A stretch of DNA of 64,000 bases, from positions 186,001 to 250,000 of the forward strand of contig NZ_WQCA01000010.1 of assembly GCF_013032445.1 (NCBI RefSeq). The letters run 5' to 3'. The notes under the pieces were generated by a model. It worked only from the letters and a program-made list of their open reading frames with translations. It was not told where the DNA came from and did no database searches. Made by a program: the position numbers and the translations under genes. This DNA comes from Ruegeria arenilitoris (lineage in GTDB: Bacteria; Pseudomonadota; Alphaproteobacteria; Rhodobacterales; Rhodobacteraceae). Shown here one piece after another: positions 25,121 to 34,541 of the stretch. Numbering within the stretch: position 1 is the stretch's first letter; each line of letters starts with the position of its first letter.

Positions 25121-26737
25121 ATGGCATCAGACGCGCGCCAAACGCTGCCCACGCATGAGGTCCTGAATCAACCGCCCGCGCGCGGGGATTGCAACCTTTG
25201 GACGTCGGACCCGGTGCTGCGCAATGCTGTTGGTTTCGCCACAGGGCGTTCCGGGCCTCTGGAGGAATATGGCAAGCGTCTAGGACGCGCTGAAACCCGC
25301 GAATTGGGGCGCGACGCGAACCGACACCCGCCGGAATTGAGGCTGTTCGACTCGGGTGGCAGGCGTCTGGACGAGATGCGTTTTCACCCCGCTTACCACC
25401 AGATGATGCAGATCAGCCAATCCGCCGGGTACGCAGCGCTGCCTTGGGACGGGCAGCCGGGTGGCCACACGACCCATGCCGCAATGATCTATATGGCCGG
25501 CCAGATAGAGCCGGGCCATTGCTGCCCGCTGACCATGACCTACGCGGCCTATCCGGTACTGGCCGTCAATGCGGACATCGCCGCCATCTGGCAACCAAAG
25601 CTGACGGCACGGGTATACGATCCGGCGACTCGGCCGGTCGCCGAGAAAACCAGCGCCACACTCGGCATGGCAATGACCGAGAAGCAGGGCGGCTCGGACC
25701 TGCGCACCAACACCACCACAGCCACCCGAGACGGCGATCACTGGCGGTTGCGCGGGCATAAGTGGTTCTGCTCGGCCCCGATGTCGGATGGGTTCCTGAC
25801 GTTGGCGCAGGCGCCGGGCGGGCTGACCTGTTTCCTTGTCCCTCGCTGGCTGGAGGGTGAGCGCAACCCTATCCACTTGATGCGACTGAAGGACAAGCTG
25901 GGCAACAGGTCCAATGCCTCGGCCGAGATCGAGTATCACGATGCGCTGGCCTATCAGCTGGGCGACGAGGGTGAAGGCGTGCACACGATCATCGAGATGG
26001 TGCATCATACGCGGCTGGATACGGCCATGGCCCCGGCGGGCCTGATGCGCGCCGCTTTGACCGAGGCGCAGCACTGGGTCACCCATCGCAGCGCCTTTCA
26101 GCGCCGGTTGATCGACCAGCCGCTGATGCGCACGGTTCTGGCCGATCTGGTACTGGACTGGGAAGGCGCGCTGACGCTGGGGATGCGCGTGGCGCAGGCG
26201 TTCGACGGCCGAACCGCCGAGGACAAGGCCTTTGCCCGGATCAGCGTTGCCCTGGCCAAATTCCTGAACAACAAGTGCTGCCCCGTGGTTGTGGCCGAGG
26301 CGATGGAGGTACTGGGCGGCATGGGCTATGTCGAGGACACCCCCCTGCCTCTGCTTTACCGCGAAGCCCCTCTGAACGGCATCTGGGAGGGGTCGGGCAA
26401 CGTCATCTGCCTCGATATCCTGCGCACCCTTACCCGCGAGCCGCTGGCCGCCGAGGTGCTCCAGGCTGAACTGGACGCCGCAGCGGGCACAGATCGCGCC
26501 TATGATGCGGCGTTGAGGGCGCATCGCGACCGCTGGCCGGACGTGCCCACCGAGGCTGAAGCGCGCTGGTTCTCCGAACGCACGGCGCTGCTGCTCGCCG
26601 CCTCACAATTGCTGCGTCACGCGCCCGCTGCGGTTGCGGATGGTTTCATCGCCACACGCCTCTCAGGCGACAGCGGACGCATCCCCGGATCGGTGGCCGG
26701 GCTGGACACAGATGCGCTGCTGGCCCGCCTTGGCTGA
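25121..26737 (+). CDS. Acyl-CoA dehydrogenase, AidB-like
   Basis: Flavoprotein of 538 residues, the length of the AidB subgroup. The FAD/substrate motif MAMTEKQGGSDLRTNTTTA is near the middle; RLKDKLGNRSNASAEIEY, ALAKFLNNKCCPVVVAEAMEVLGGMGYVEDTPLP (shown only as VLGGMGYVED) and LNGIWEGSGNVICLDILR are the AidB hallmarks, the last including the C-terminal FAD contact. AidB of E. coli belongs to the alkylation response, but no alk/ada gene is nearby, so physiological substrate and role are open. It sits between yidD and ttcA. Confidence 0.88.
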   Translation: MASDARQTLPTHEVLNQPPARGDCNLWTSDPVLRNAVGFATGRSGPLEEYGKRLGRAETRELGRDANRHPPELRLFDSGGRRLDEMRFHPAYHQMMQISQSAGYAALPWDGQPGGHTTHAAMIYMAGQIEPGHCCPLTMTYAAYPVLAVNADIAAIWQPKLTARVYDPATRPVAEKTSATLGMAMTEKQGGSDLRTNTTTATRDGDHWRLRGHKWFCSAPMSDGFLTLAQAPGGLTCFLVPRWLEGERNPIHLMRLKDKLGNRSNASAEIEYHDALAYQLGDEGEGVHTIIEMVHHTRLDTAMAPAGLMRAALTEAQHWVTHRSAFQRRLIDQPLMRTVLADLVLDWEGALTLGMRVAQAFDGRTAEDKAFARISVALAKFLNNKCCPVVVAEAMEVLGGMGYVEDTPLPLLYREAPLNGIWEGSGNVICLDILRTLTREPLAAEVLQAELDAAAGTDRAYDAALRAHRDRWPDVPTEAEARWFSERTALLLAASQLLRHAPAAVADGFIATRLSGDSGRIPGSVAGLDTDALLARLG

Positions 26738-26781
26738 CCCGTCCTCTTGCCCGGTTGCGTCAACTGCTGTAGGGGCTGCGC

Positions 26782-27675
26782 ATGTTTGACGAAGCTGACG
26801 ATATCCACCCGCTTTTTGCCGGCGCGCCCTCAACCACCGAGTTCAAGAAGCTGCGCAAACGCATTGTGCGCCAGACCCGCGAAGCCATCGAGCAATACGG
26901 GATGGTGGACCCGTCGGCGCATGACAAGGACGGTAAACCGCCCCGCTGGCTGGTCTGCCTGTCCGGCGGCAAGGACAGCTATACCCTACTGGCCGTTCTC
27001 TATGAACTGAAATGGCGCGGACTGCTGCCGGTCGACCTGCTGGCCTGCAATCTGGATCAGGGGCAACCGGGCTTTCCTGCCACCGTCCTGCCCGAATTCC
27101 TAGAACGCATGGGCGTGCCCCACCGGATCGAGTATCAGGACACCTATTCCGTCGTGATGGACAAGGTTCCGCAGGGCCGCACCTATTGCGCCCTGTGTTC
27201 CCGCCTGCGCCGGGGCAATCTGTACCGCATCGCACGCGAGGAAGGTTGTTCCGCAGTCGTGCTGGGCCATCACCGGGACGATATCCTCGAGACCTTTTTC
27301 ATGAACCTGTTCCATGGCGGGCGTCTGGCGACGATGCCGCCAAAACTGGTGAATGAGGAAGGCGACCTGTTCGTCTTCCGCCCGCTGGCCCATGTGGCCG
27401 AGGCCGATTGCGAGAAATTCGCCAACGTGATGAACTATCCCATCATCCCCTGCGACCTGTGCGGCAGTCAGGACGGGTTGCAACGCCAGCAGGTGAAACA
27501 GATTTTGGACCAGTGGGAAAAGAACAGCCCCGGTCGGCGTCAAGTGATGTTCCGGGCCCTGACCAACGCGCGACCGTCGCATCTGCTGGACCCGAAACTG
27601 TTCGATTTCCAGGGTCTCGCGCTGAGCCCCGGCAAAAAAGACGAAAATTCGAGCGATATTCCACAGTTACGTTAA
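26782..27675 (+). CDS. ttcA: tRNA 2-thiocytidine(32) synthetase
   Basis: PP-loop ATPase of 297 residues that thiolates C32 of certain tRNAs, including Arg tRNAs. The ATP pyrophosphatase motif [12 protein letters not shown] is near residue 58. The cysteines that hold the iron-sulfur cluster are in [12 protein letters not shown] and the later [25 protein letters not shown] is typical of TtcA. The enzyme therefore looks complete. It lies in the plus-strand run between the acyl-CoA dehydrogenase and the EAL protein. Confidence 0.93.
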   Translation: MFDEADDIHPLFAGAPSTTEFKKLRKRIVRQTREAIEQYGMVDPSAHDKDGKPPRWLVCLSGGKDSYTLLAVLYELKWRGLLPVDLLACNLDQGQPGFPATVLPEFLERMGVPHRIEYQDTYSVVMDKVPQGRTYCALCSRLRRGNLYRIAREEGCSAVVLGHHRDDILETFFMNLFHGGRLATMPPKLVNEEGDLFVFRPLAHVAEADCEKFANVMNYPIIPCDLCGSQDGLQRQQVKQILDQWEKNSPGRRQVMFRALTNARPSHLLDPKLFDFQGLALSPGKKDENSSDIPQLR

Positions 27676-27747
27676 CGTCTGACTCAGGTTGGTTTCTTAG
27701 GGTGGCCCAATACGTGAAATGCCCAAACGTAGAGGCCCGGAAAACCG

Positions 27748-29292
27748 ATGTGGAAACCTACCACCCTCGAACGCACTCTCGATGATCTGGCTTCCATTCT
27801 ACGCGGTCCTGCTGCCTTGGCGTTTGTTCCGGCAATCAGTCTGGCAGCGTTCTGGATTGGCGGGGAGCGCGCGCTGGTGGTCTTGGCCCTTTGCCTGCCA
27901 CTTGTTGTTCTGGGCATCGCCGCATTTGGTGCCCGGACGGACCGGCAGCGCAAGCGGCGCAATCCGCCCGGCGGCATGATGACCATCGATGCCTTCGCCG
28001 CCGAACTGACAAAAATTTGCAACACTGCCAGTGCAGATGGCACAGATTCGGCCTGCATCCTCGTTGCGCTGGATGACTATTCGGGTTTTCTGGACCTGCA
28101 CGGAAACGCCGCAGCCGACCATCTTGCGAAACAGTTCAGCCGTCGCGTTTTTTCGGTCATCCGCTCACAGGACGTCGTGACCCGGCTGGACCAGAACAAG
28201 ATCGCCATTGGCCTACAACCATCGCACCAGTTAGACCTAGAGGCCTGCATTCAAATGGCCGGGCGCATTCAGGCGGTCGTAGAGGAGCCTTTCACTCTCA
28301 ATGGTACGGGGGTGTACGTGTCCTGCTCAATCGGGTTTAGCCTGCTGTCCAGCACACCGGAATGCCAGTTTGAGGATTGGATCGACACGGCCTCAGCTGC
28401 CTTGGGCGAAGCGCAACGGAACGGGCCGTCGACGATACGCGCTTTTTCCAGCGAAACGCGACGCCGTTCGCACATTCGGACCAATCAGCGCAAAGATTTC
28501 GAAGCGGCGTTGGACACTGGTGAAATCCGCCCGTGGTATCAACCTCAGATTTCGACAGATACAGGGCAGGTGACCGGGTTCGAGGCCCTTGCTCGCTGGG
28601 AGCACCCCAAGAAAGGCGTGCTAAGCCCACAGGTATTCCTGCCCTTCGCAGAACAGGCCGAACTGATGGAGAAACTCGGTCAGGCGATGCGGCACCACGC
28701 ATTTGCAGCCATGCGCGATTGGGATCGGGCCGGCGTAACGGTGCCTCGGGTCGGTGTGAACTTCTCGTCCGATGAGTTGCGCGACCCGGCGTTGATCGAT
28801 CGATTGAAATGGGAGTTGGACCAGAATGACCTGACGCCCGATCGGCTTGCGGTCGAGATTCTGGAAACCGTGTTTTCGCGTCGGCCCGATGATGTAATCA
28901 CCCTTAACGTGACCAGCATGGCTGAACTCGGGTGTTGCATTGATCTCGATGATTTTGGCACTGGGCATGCCTCGATTGCCTCGATCAAACGCTTCAATGT
29001 CTCACGGATCAAAATCGACCGGTCTTTTGTAGCCAAGGCGGATCGAGACGCCAGCCAGCAGCAACTGGTCAGCGCAATCCTGACTATGGCCGAAAGGCTG
29101 AATGTGGAAACGCTGGCCGAAGGAGTCGAAACCAAGGGCGAACACGCTCTGATGGCGCAATTGGGATGTGGCCATGTTCAGGGCTTTGGCATTGCCAAGC
29201 CCATGCCCTTTGAAAACACGCTGGACTGGATTTCCGCGCATCAGAACAAGGTCAACGGAATGCCGAAGATCGGACGCAAGACCGGCCCGTAA
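27748..29292 (+). CDS. Membrane GGDEF-EAL protein with degenerate GGDEF, probable c-di-GMP phosphodiesterase
   Basis: Protein of 514 residues: two membrane segments (about 20-60), a GGDEF-like domain in which the signature is replaced by LDQNKIAIG, so it cannot be an active cyclase, and a complete EAL domain. Catalytic motifs of the EAL part are conserved: GFEALARWEHP, NFSSDELRDP, EILETV, LDDFGTGHASI and KIDRSFV. It therefore probably hydrolyses cyclic di-GMP at the inner membrane; the GGDEF-like part may sense GTP or mediate dimerisation. It sits between ttcA and yidC. Confidence 0.9.
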   Translation: MWKPTTLERTLDDLASILRGPAALAFVPAISLAAFWIGGERALVVLALCLPLVVLGIAAFGARTDRQRKRRNPPGGMMTIDAFAAELTKICNTASADGTDSACILVALDDYSGFLDLHGNAAADHLAKQFSRRVFSVIRSQDVVTRLDQNKIAIGLQPSHQLDLEACIQMAGRIQAVVEEPFTLNGTGVYVSCSIGFSLLSSTPECQFEDWIDTASAALGEAQRNGPSTIRAFSSETRRRSHIRTNQRKDFEAALDTGEIRPWYQPQISTDTGQVTGFEALARWEHPKKGVLSPQVFLPFAEQAELMEKLGQAMRHHAFAAMRDWDRAGVTVPRVGVNFSSDELRDPALIDRLKWELDQNDLTPDRLAVEILETVFSRRPDDVITLNVTSMAELGCCIDLDDFGTGHASIASIKRFNVSRIKIDRSFVAKADRDASQQQLVSAILTMAERLNVETLAEGVETKGEHALMAQLGCGHVQGFGIAKPMPFENTLDWISAHQNKVNGMPKIGRKTGP

Positions 29293-29415
29293 TCGCAAAT
29301 TTACGCCAAAGAAACGTGATCCGTGACGAATTGACAGGCGATTCCGCTTGACCTTTGGGCCCGCACTCTGTTGAACCCACCGGGTGTGTTTCACTGCTTA
29401 AGGTGGCTGTCCCCG

Positions 29416-31218
29416 ATGGACGATCAGAACAAGAATCTCATCCTTGCAACCGCGCTCAGCTTTGTCGTGATCCTTGTTTGGTTCGTGCTGTTCCCCCCGC
29501 CGGAGCAGGCGCCAACGCCAGATCAAGCCGAGATCACCGCCGTCGAGGGCAATGAGGTTCAGACACCCAGTGCCACCGGCACCGGGTCCACAGGGGACGC
29601 AGCGGCTGTCGCCGAAGAAGCTCTGCCCGAGGACGAGGCTCCGCGGGTCGAGATCGACACACCGCGTCTGAAGGGTAGCCTGTCGCTGTCGGGTGGCCGA
29701 ATTGATGAATTGCTCCTGAAGGACTACAAAGTCTCGATCGACGAAGGCGCACCGATCGTTGATCTGCTATCGCCGGTGGGATCTGAGTCCGCCTATTACG
29801 CCCTGTATGGCTGGGCACCAGGTGCTGGCGTTGGGGGCGACGACGTTCCAGGACCAAATACGCCTTGGACCGTTGAAGAGGGCGAAACGCTGGGCGTTGA
29901 TACGCCGATCACTCTGAAATGGGACAACGGCAAGGGGCTGACCTTCCGCCGTATGATCTCGGTGGACGAAAACTATATGTTCACTGTCACCCAATCGGTT
30001 GAGAACGCATCCGACGCCACTGTGGCCATGGCGCCCTATGGTATCCTGGCCCGCCATGGTATCGGTGAAGATGGTGATATTCCCGACTTGAAGAACTTCT
30101 TCATCCTGCATGAAGGCCTGATCAGCATGGCTGACGGCACCCTTACGGAAGTCGACTATGGCGATCTCCAGGATGAGACCGAAACATTCGAAAACATGAA
30201 TGATGGATGGATCGGCTTCACGGATCACTACTGGATGACAACGCTCATCCCTGAACAGGGTTCTCAGTTCACCTCTTCGGCTGGATTCAACGCCCGGAAC
30301 AAAGTCTATCAGGCTGACATCAAGACACCGACTCTTACCGTCGCTGCCGGCGAAACCGCGCAGGTGACGACACGACTGTTTGCGGGGGCCAAGGAATGGG
30401 AAGCCATACGCGAGTATCAGGCAGAAGGTGTGCAGAAATTCATCGACAGCATCGATTGGGGTTGGTTCTTCTTCCTGACCAAGCCGATCTTCTGGCTGCT
30501 GCACAACATCAACGCGCTGATTGGCAATATGGGCTGGTCCATCATCGGCCTGACGCTGATCATCAAGGCGATCCTGTTCCCGCTGGCGTTCAAATCCTAC
30601 GTCTCGATGGCGAAGATGAAAGAACTGCAGCCGCAGATGGAGGCCCTGAAAGAGGCCGCTGGCGACGACCGTCAAAAGATGCAGCAAGGCATGATGGAAC
30701 TGTACAAGAAGGAAAAGGTGAACCCCGCCGCGGGCTGTTTGCCGATCCTGATGCAGATTCCGATCTTCTTCTCGCTGTATAAGGTGATCTTCGTCACGAT
30801 CGAACTGCGTCAGGCCCCGTGGTTTGGCCCGTTCCAGGATCTGAGCGCGCCAGATCCGACCTCGATCTTCAACTTCTTCGGCTTGCTGCCTTGGGCGGCC
30901 CCGGCCCCCGAGAGCTTCATGGCGCTGATCTTCATCGGTATCCTGCCGCTGCTGCTGGGTATCTCGATGTGGCTGCAACAGAAACTGAACCCGGCACCAA
31001 CCGATCCGACGCAACAGATGATCTTTGCCTGGATGCCATGGGTCTTCATGTTCATGCTGGGTGGTTTTGCCAGCGGGCTGGTGGTCTACTGGATCGCGAA
31101 CAACACGATCACGTTCACCCAGCAGTACCTAATCATGCGAAGCCAGGGCTACACGCCGGATGTGTTCGGCAATATCAAGTCTGGCTTCAAGCGTACGCCG
31201 AAAACGGATGATAAATGA
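29416..31218 (+). CDS. yidC: Membrane protein insertase YidC
   Basis: Insertase of 600 residues. An N-terminal membrane anchor (LILATALSFVVILVWFVLF) is followed by a long acidic linker, the periplasmic beta domain (about 60-350) and the conserved five-helix core with GWSIIGLTLIIKAILFPLA, QIPIFFSLYKVIFV and GLVVYWIANNTITFTQQ. The start MDDQNKN is chosen because family similarity begins there; the frame extends 15 codons upstream without a ribosome site. The MOSC gene overlaps its stop by 4 bp. It works with Sec and YidD (24.8 kb). Confidence 0.96.
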   Translation: MDDQNKNLILATALSFVVILVWFVLFPPPEQAPTPDQAEITAVEGNEVQTPSATGTGSTGDAAAVAEEALPEDEAPRVEIDTPRLKGSLSLSGGRIDELLLKDYKVSIDEGAPIVDLLSPVGSESAYYALYGWAPGAGVGGDDVPGPNTPWTVEEGETLGVDTPITLKWDNGKGLTFRRMISVDENYMFTVTQSVENASDATVAMAPYGILARHGIGEDGDIPDLKNFFILHEGLISMADGTLTEVDYGDLQDETETFENMNDGWIGFTDHYWMTTLIPEQGSQFTSSAGFNARNKVYQADIKTPTLTVAAGETAQVTTRLFAGAKEWEAIREYQAEGVQKFIDSIDWGWFFFLTKPIFWLLHNINALIGNMGWSIIGLTLIIKAILFPLAFKSYVSMAKMKELQPQMEALKEAAGDDRQKMQQGMMELYKKEKVNPAAGCLPILMQIPIFFSLYKVIFVTIELRQAPWFGPFQDLSAPDPTSIFNFFGLLPWAAPAPESFMALIFIGILPLLLGISMWLQQKLNPAPTDPTQQMIFAWMPWVFMFMLGGFASGLVVYWIANNTITFTQQYLIMRSQGYTPDVFGNIKSGFKRTPKTDDK

Positions 31219-31952
31219 CGGCTGAAGTCACCCAGCTTTGGCGGCACCCGATCAAAAGCCATGGTCGTGAAGCCGTCGAAACCGTAACCGTGAACCCCGG
31301 GCAGACCATGCCCGGGGATCGCGTTTGGGCGGTCGCGCATGAGGCGTCCAAGGCGGACGGCTCGGAATGGGTTCCTTGCGCCAATTTCAGCCGAGGCGCA
31401 AAAGCGCCGCAGTTGATGGCAATCTCGGCTCTGTCTAACGGTGAAAACCTGACATTGTCCCACCCGGATCGCCCGGACCTAAGTTTTGCCCCGGACCGCG
31501 AACAGCAGGCGTTTCTGGACTGGGTCAAACCTCTGATGCCTGCGGATCGGGCCGCATCGGCGCGGATCATCCGGGTTCCGGGGCGCGGCATGACCGACAG
31601 CGATTTTCCCTCGATCAGCCTGTGCAACATGGCGTCTCACCGCGCGGTTGGGCAAAAGCTGGGCCAGGACCTGTCGATCCACCGCTGGCGCGGCAATATC
31701 TGGTTCGATGGAATGCCGCTGTGGCAAGAATTCGAGTGGCTAGGCCGCGAGGTTCAGATCGGCGAGGCGGTGTTCCGCGTCCGTGAACGCATCACCCGCT
31801 GTCTGGCGACAACGGCCAACCCTGAAACCGGCCAGCGCGATGCCGACACGCTGGGCGCGCTGGAAACCTGGGGCCATCAGGATTTCGGTGTCTATGCCGA
31901 GGTTCTCAAAGGCGGCGCAATCTCGGTTGGCGACAAGGTAGAACTGCTATGA
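31215..31952 (+). CDS. MOSC domain protein
   Basis: Protein of 245 residues. An N-terminal MOSC beta-barrel-like segment (LWRHPIKSHGREAVETVTV) precedes the MOSC domain, whose conserved cysteine is in RVRERITRCLATTANPETG. MOSC proteins bind molybdenum cofactor or carry sulfur; molybdopterin-dependent reduction of N-hydroxylated compounds is known for some. The gene overlaps yidC and engB by 4 bp each, so it is translationally coupled to housekeeping genes, an arrangement common in this group. Substrate unknown. Confidence 0.88.
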   Translation: MTAEVTQLWRHPIKSHGREAVETVTVNPGQTMPGDRVWAVAHEASKADGSEWVPCANFSRGAKAPQLMAISALSNGENLTLSHPDRPDLSFAPDREQQAFLDWVKPLMPADRAASARIIRVPGRGMTDSDFPSISLCNMASHRAVGQKLGQDLSIHRWRGNIWFDGMPLWQEFEWLGREVQIGEAVFRVRERITRCLATTANPETGQRDADTLGALETWGHQDFGVYAEVLKGGAISVGDKVELL

Positions 31953-32602
31953 GCACCCTCCCCTTCCCCCTGGCTGAAGACCCGGACGAAATCGCGTCGG
32001 AACGCGGTCGCAAGCTGTTCGCGGGCGAATCCGAGTTCGTCAAAGGTGTGGTTGCCATGAACGGCCTGCCCGCGCCCGACCGGCTGGAAGTCTGCTTTGC
32101 AGGCCGCTCGAACGTGGGCAAATCCAGCCTGATCAACGCGCTGACCGGCACCAAGGGGTTGGCGCGTGCGTCGAACACGCCGGGCCGCACGCAGGAAATC
32201 AACTTTTTCACACAAGGCCCGGAACTGTACCTGGTCGACCTGCCCGGCTATGGCTATGCCAACGCGCCGGTGAAGGTTGTGGAAAAGTGGCAACGTCTGC
32301 TGAAACAATACCTGAGCGGCCGTCAAACTCTGCGCCGGGCCTTTGTCCTGATCGACTCGCGCCATGGGGTAAAGCCTGTCGATGCCGAGATCATGAAGCT
32401 GCTGGACACCAGCGCCGTGACCTTTCAATGCGTGATGACCAAGGCTGATAAGGTCAAGGCGAAGGATCTGGAAAAGGTACTGGAACAGGTGCGGGGCGCG
32501 TTGTCCAAACACCCTGCGGCCTTCCCCGAAATTGTGCTGACCTCGTCTGAAAAAGGCGACGGTATCCCGACGCTACGGTCAATCATCGCGCATCTGGAAT
32601 GA
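31949..32602 (+). CDS. engB: Ribosome biogenesis GTPase EngB (YsxC/YihA)
   Basis: TRAFAC GTPase of 217 residues required for large-subunit assembly. G motifs in order: CFAGRSNVGKSSL (G1), NTPGRTQ (G2), VDLPGYGYA (G3) and MTKADK (G4), followed by LTSSEKGDG (G5). Overlaps both neighbours by 4 bp (MOSC upstream, DUF2946-like downstream), so it is part of the coupled yidC unit. Confidence 0.95.
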   Translation: MSTLPFPLAEDPDEIASERGRKLFAGESEFVKGVVAMNGLPAPDRLEVCFAGRSNVGKSSLINALTGTKGLARASNTPGRTQEINFFTQGPELYLVDLPGYGYANAPVKVVEKWQRLLKQYLSGRQTLRRAFVLIDSRHGVKPVDAEIMKLLDTSAVTFQCVMTKADKVKAKDLEKVLEQVRGALSKHPAAFPEIVLTSSEKGDGIPTLRSIIAHLE

Positions 32603-32967
32603 GCCTGCCGGTCCACCTCTTCGCCGTGTTGACCACATTGGCGATAGCGCTGACCGGAACGATTCCGCAGGGCTGGATGCCAGCGAAGAACACCGATGGC
32701 AAGGTGCTGTTGGTGCTGTGCACTGGCGAGGGCACGGTTGAACAATGGGTCGATCTGGATGCGGAAGACCCCATCCATGACGAAGTCGACCAGCGCATCA
32801 TGTGCCCTTTTGCAGGTCTGACCACCAATGTTGACCTGCCTACGGTCGGAGCCATCTTGCCCTTTGGTGCCTCGATCCAGCCCCGTTGGTCACACCGAGA
32901 TTTCACCCACCGAAGTGCCGGGTTCCATTCGCGGTACGACGCAAGGGCACCGCCTGTCTTCTCCTGA
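32599..32967 (+). CDS. DUF2946-like exported protein
   Basis: Protein of 122 residues with an N-terminal hydrophobic segment (about 6-25), then the pattern GWMPA...VLLVLCTGEG and a central MCPFAGL with the C-terminal RAPPVFS, which together resemble the DUF2946 family. These are often beside copper or siderophore-related genes. Two conserved cysteines (in LCTG and MCPF) could bind metal. It overlaps engB by 4 bp and is followed by a PepSY membrane protein, supporting a metal-related job. Function unknown; family call moderate. Confidence 0.65.
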   Translation: MSLPVHLFAVLTTLAIALTGTIPQGWMPAKNTDGKVLLVLCTGEGTVEQWVDLDAEDPIHDEVDQRIMCPFAGLTTNVDLPTVGAILPFGASIQPRWSHRDFTHRSAGFHSRYDARAPPVFS

Positions 32968-33033
32968 TTCACCACAAAACTTGTAAACCTGCGCAGTTAG
33001 AGCGCGGAGCAATTTTCGAATCCGGAGAAAACT

Positions 33034-34437
33034 ATGGCATTGGACAGCCGAAACCTGGGGGACACCCCGGCGCAGAATACCGCTGCGCAAAAGTTTTATT
33101 TCGCCGCCTGGCGGTGGCATTTCTATTCGGGGATTTTCGTGATCCCCTTCCTGATCATTCTGGCCATTACCGGCCTGATGATGATGTTCATCACTCAGTT
33201 CGACGGTCGGGACGGCGAGAAAATCGCCGTTGAGGTTCAAGGCTCCGCCCTGCCCGTGTCACAACAGGCTGAGGTCGCGCTTTCCGAAATCCCCGGCACC
33301 GTCGTCGAATGGATCGGCCCGAAAGCCGCTGATCTGGCAACCGTCTTCCGCATCAAAACCGAAGAGGGCCAGCGCCTTGTGGCTGTCGATCCCTACGCCG
33401 GAGAGGTTCTGCTGGTCTGGGATCGCCGCGCGGGTTGGTACGATCTGGCCGACAACATCCACTCGACCCTGCTGATCGGCACGACCGGAGACCGCATCCT
33501 TGAGATCGCCGCCGGACTGAGCCTGCTGTTGGTTTTTACCGGCCTCTACATGTGGTGGCCGCGCGGCAATATCCACTCGGCTTTTGTGCCGAACCTGCGG
33601 ACACGGGGCCGGGCGCTGTGGAAATCTCTGCACGCGGTGGTCGGGTTCTGGATGTCAGGACTGCTGGTGGTCTTCCTGATCTCGGGCCTGTCCTGGGCCG
33701 GCGTCTGGGGCGGCATGCTCGTCCAGCCATGGAGCAGTTTCCCCGCCGAAAAATGGGACAACGTGCCCCTGTCAGACGACACCCATGCCAGCATGAACCA
33801 CGGCCACCAGAATGACGTGCCGTGGGCGCTGGAGCAAACGCCGATGCCTGCCTCGGGGTCCGAATCCGGGATCGAAGGTGTTCCGCAAGGGGCACCCGTG
33901 AACATCGACGCGCTGGTGGCGCTGGGAACCAAGCTGGACATGACCGGGCGCTTTCGCGTGGCCTACCCTGACGGTGAGGATGGTGTCTGGACCCTGAACC
34001 GGGACAGCATGAGCAACGACTCGACCGATCCGTTGAATGACCGGACCGTTCATGTGGACCAGTACACTGGCAAGATTCTGGCGGATGTGCGGTATCAGGA
34101 TTACTCGCTGATGGGTAAATCCATGGCCGTCGGCATTCCGTTTCACATGGGCCTGATGGGCACGTGGAACTTTATCCTGAACCTGGTGTTCTGCCTGTCG
34201 GTCATCTTCGTCTGCGTCTCGGGCGTAGTGATGTGGATCAAGCGGCGGCCGCAGCGCGCAGGGCGTCTGGCCGCGCCACCGATGCCTGCGGAATTGCCGC
34301 TGTGGAAAGGGGCCGTGCTGATCGGTCTGTTCACCGCGATGGCCTTCCCTCTGGTCGGTCTGACCCTGCTGGCGGTGCTGTCGATTGATCTGCTGCTGGT
34401 AAGCAACATCCCGGCGATGAAACGCGCCATGAACTGA
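33034..34437 (+). CDS. PepSY-associated membrane protein (PiuB-like)
   Basis: Membrane protein of 467 residues with four strong membrane segments: WRWHFYSGIFVIPFLIILAI region (about 25-50), IAAGLSLLLVFTGLYMWWP (about 150-170), a third near 205 and a C-terminal pair after residue 370. The repeated WxWH / H-containing helix motifs match PepSY-TM proteins, which act as inner-membrane reductases or accessories in iron-siderophore uptake. Periplasmic PepSY-like loops lie between. No TonB receptor is nearby, so the specific metal is unknown. A hairpin follows at 34446-34470. Confidence 0.87.
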   Translation: MALDSRNLGDTPAQNTAAQKFYFAAWRWHFYSGIFVIPFLIILAITGLMMMFITQFDGRDGEKIAVEVQGSALPVSQQAEVALSEIPGTVVEWIGPKAADLATVFRIKTEEGQRLVAVDPYAGEVLLVWDRRAGWYDLADNIHSTLLIGTTGDRILEIAAGLSLLLVFTGLYMWWPRGNIHSAFVPNLRTRGRALWKSLHAVVGFWMSGLLVVFLISGLSWAGVWGGMLVQPWSSFPAEKWDNVPLSDDTHASMNHGHQNDVPWALEQTPMPASGSESGIEGVPQGAPVNIDALVALGTKLDMTGRFRVAYPDGEDGVWTLNRDSMSNDSTDPLNDRTVHVDQYTGKILADVRYQDYSLMGKSMAVGIPFHMGLMGTWNFILNLVFCLSVIFVCVSGVVMWIKRRPQRAGRLAAPPMPAELPLWKGAVLIGLFTAMAFPLVGLTLLAVLSIDLLLVSNIPAMKRAMN

Positions 34438-34445
34438 TAAAGCCA

Positions 34446-34470
34446 GGGCCGCACCGCGCTGGTGCGGCCC
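34446..34470 (+). terminator. Hairpin after the PepSY gene, probable terminator
   Basis: Perfect 10-bp stem GGGCCGCACC (34446-34455) / GGTGCGGCCC (34461-34470) with a 5-nt loop, 8 bp after the stop. There is no T-run, so termination efficiency is uncertain. Confidence 0.6.
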
Positions 34471-34541
34471 AATCCTACCATTCCGGCCTTGGCACCACCC
34501 CTGAAAGGCCCTAACACGGAAGGCCAGAGGGACAATCAGCC

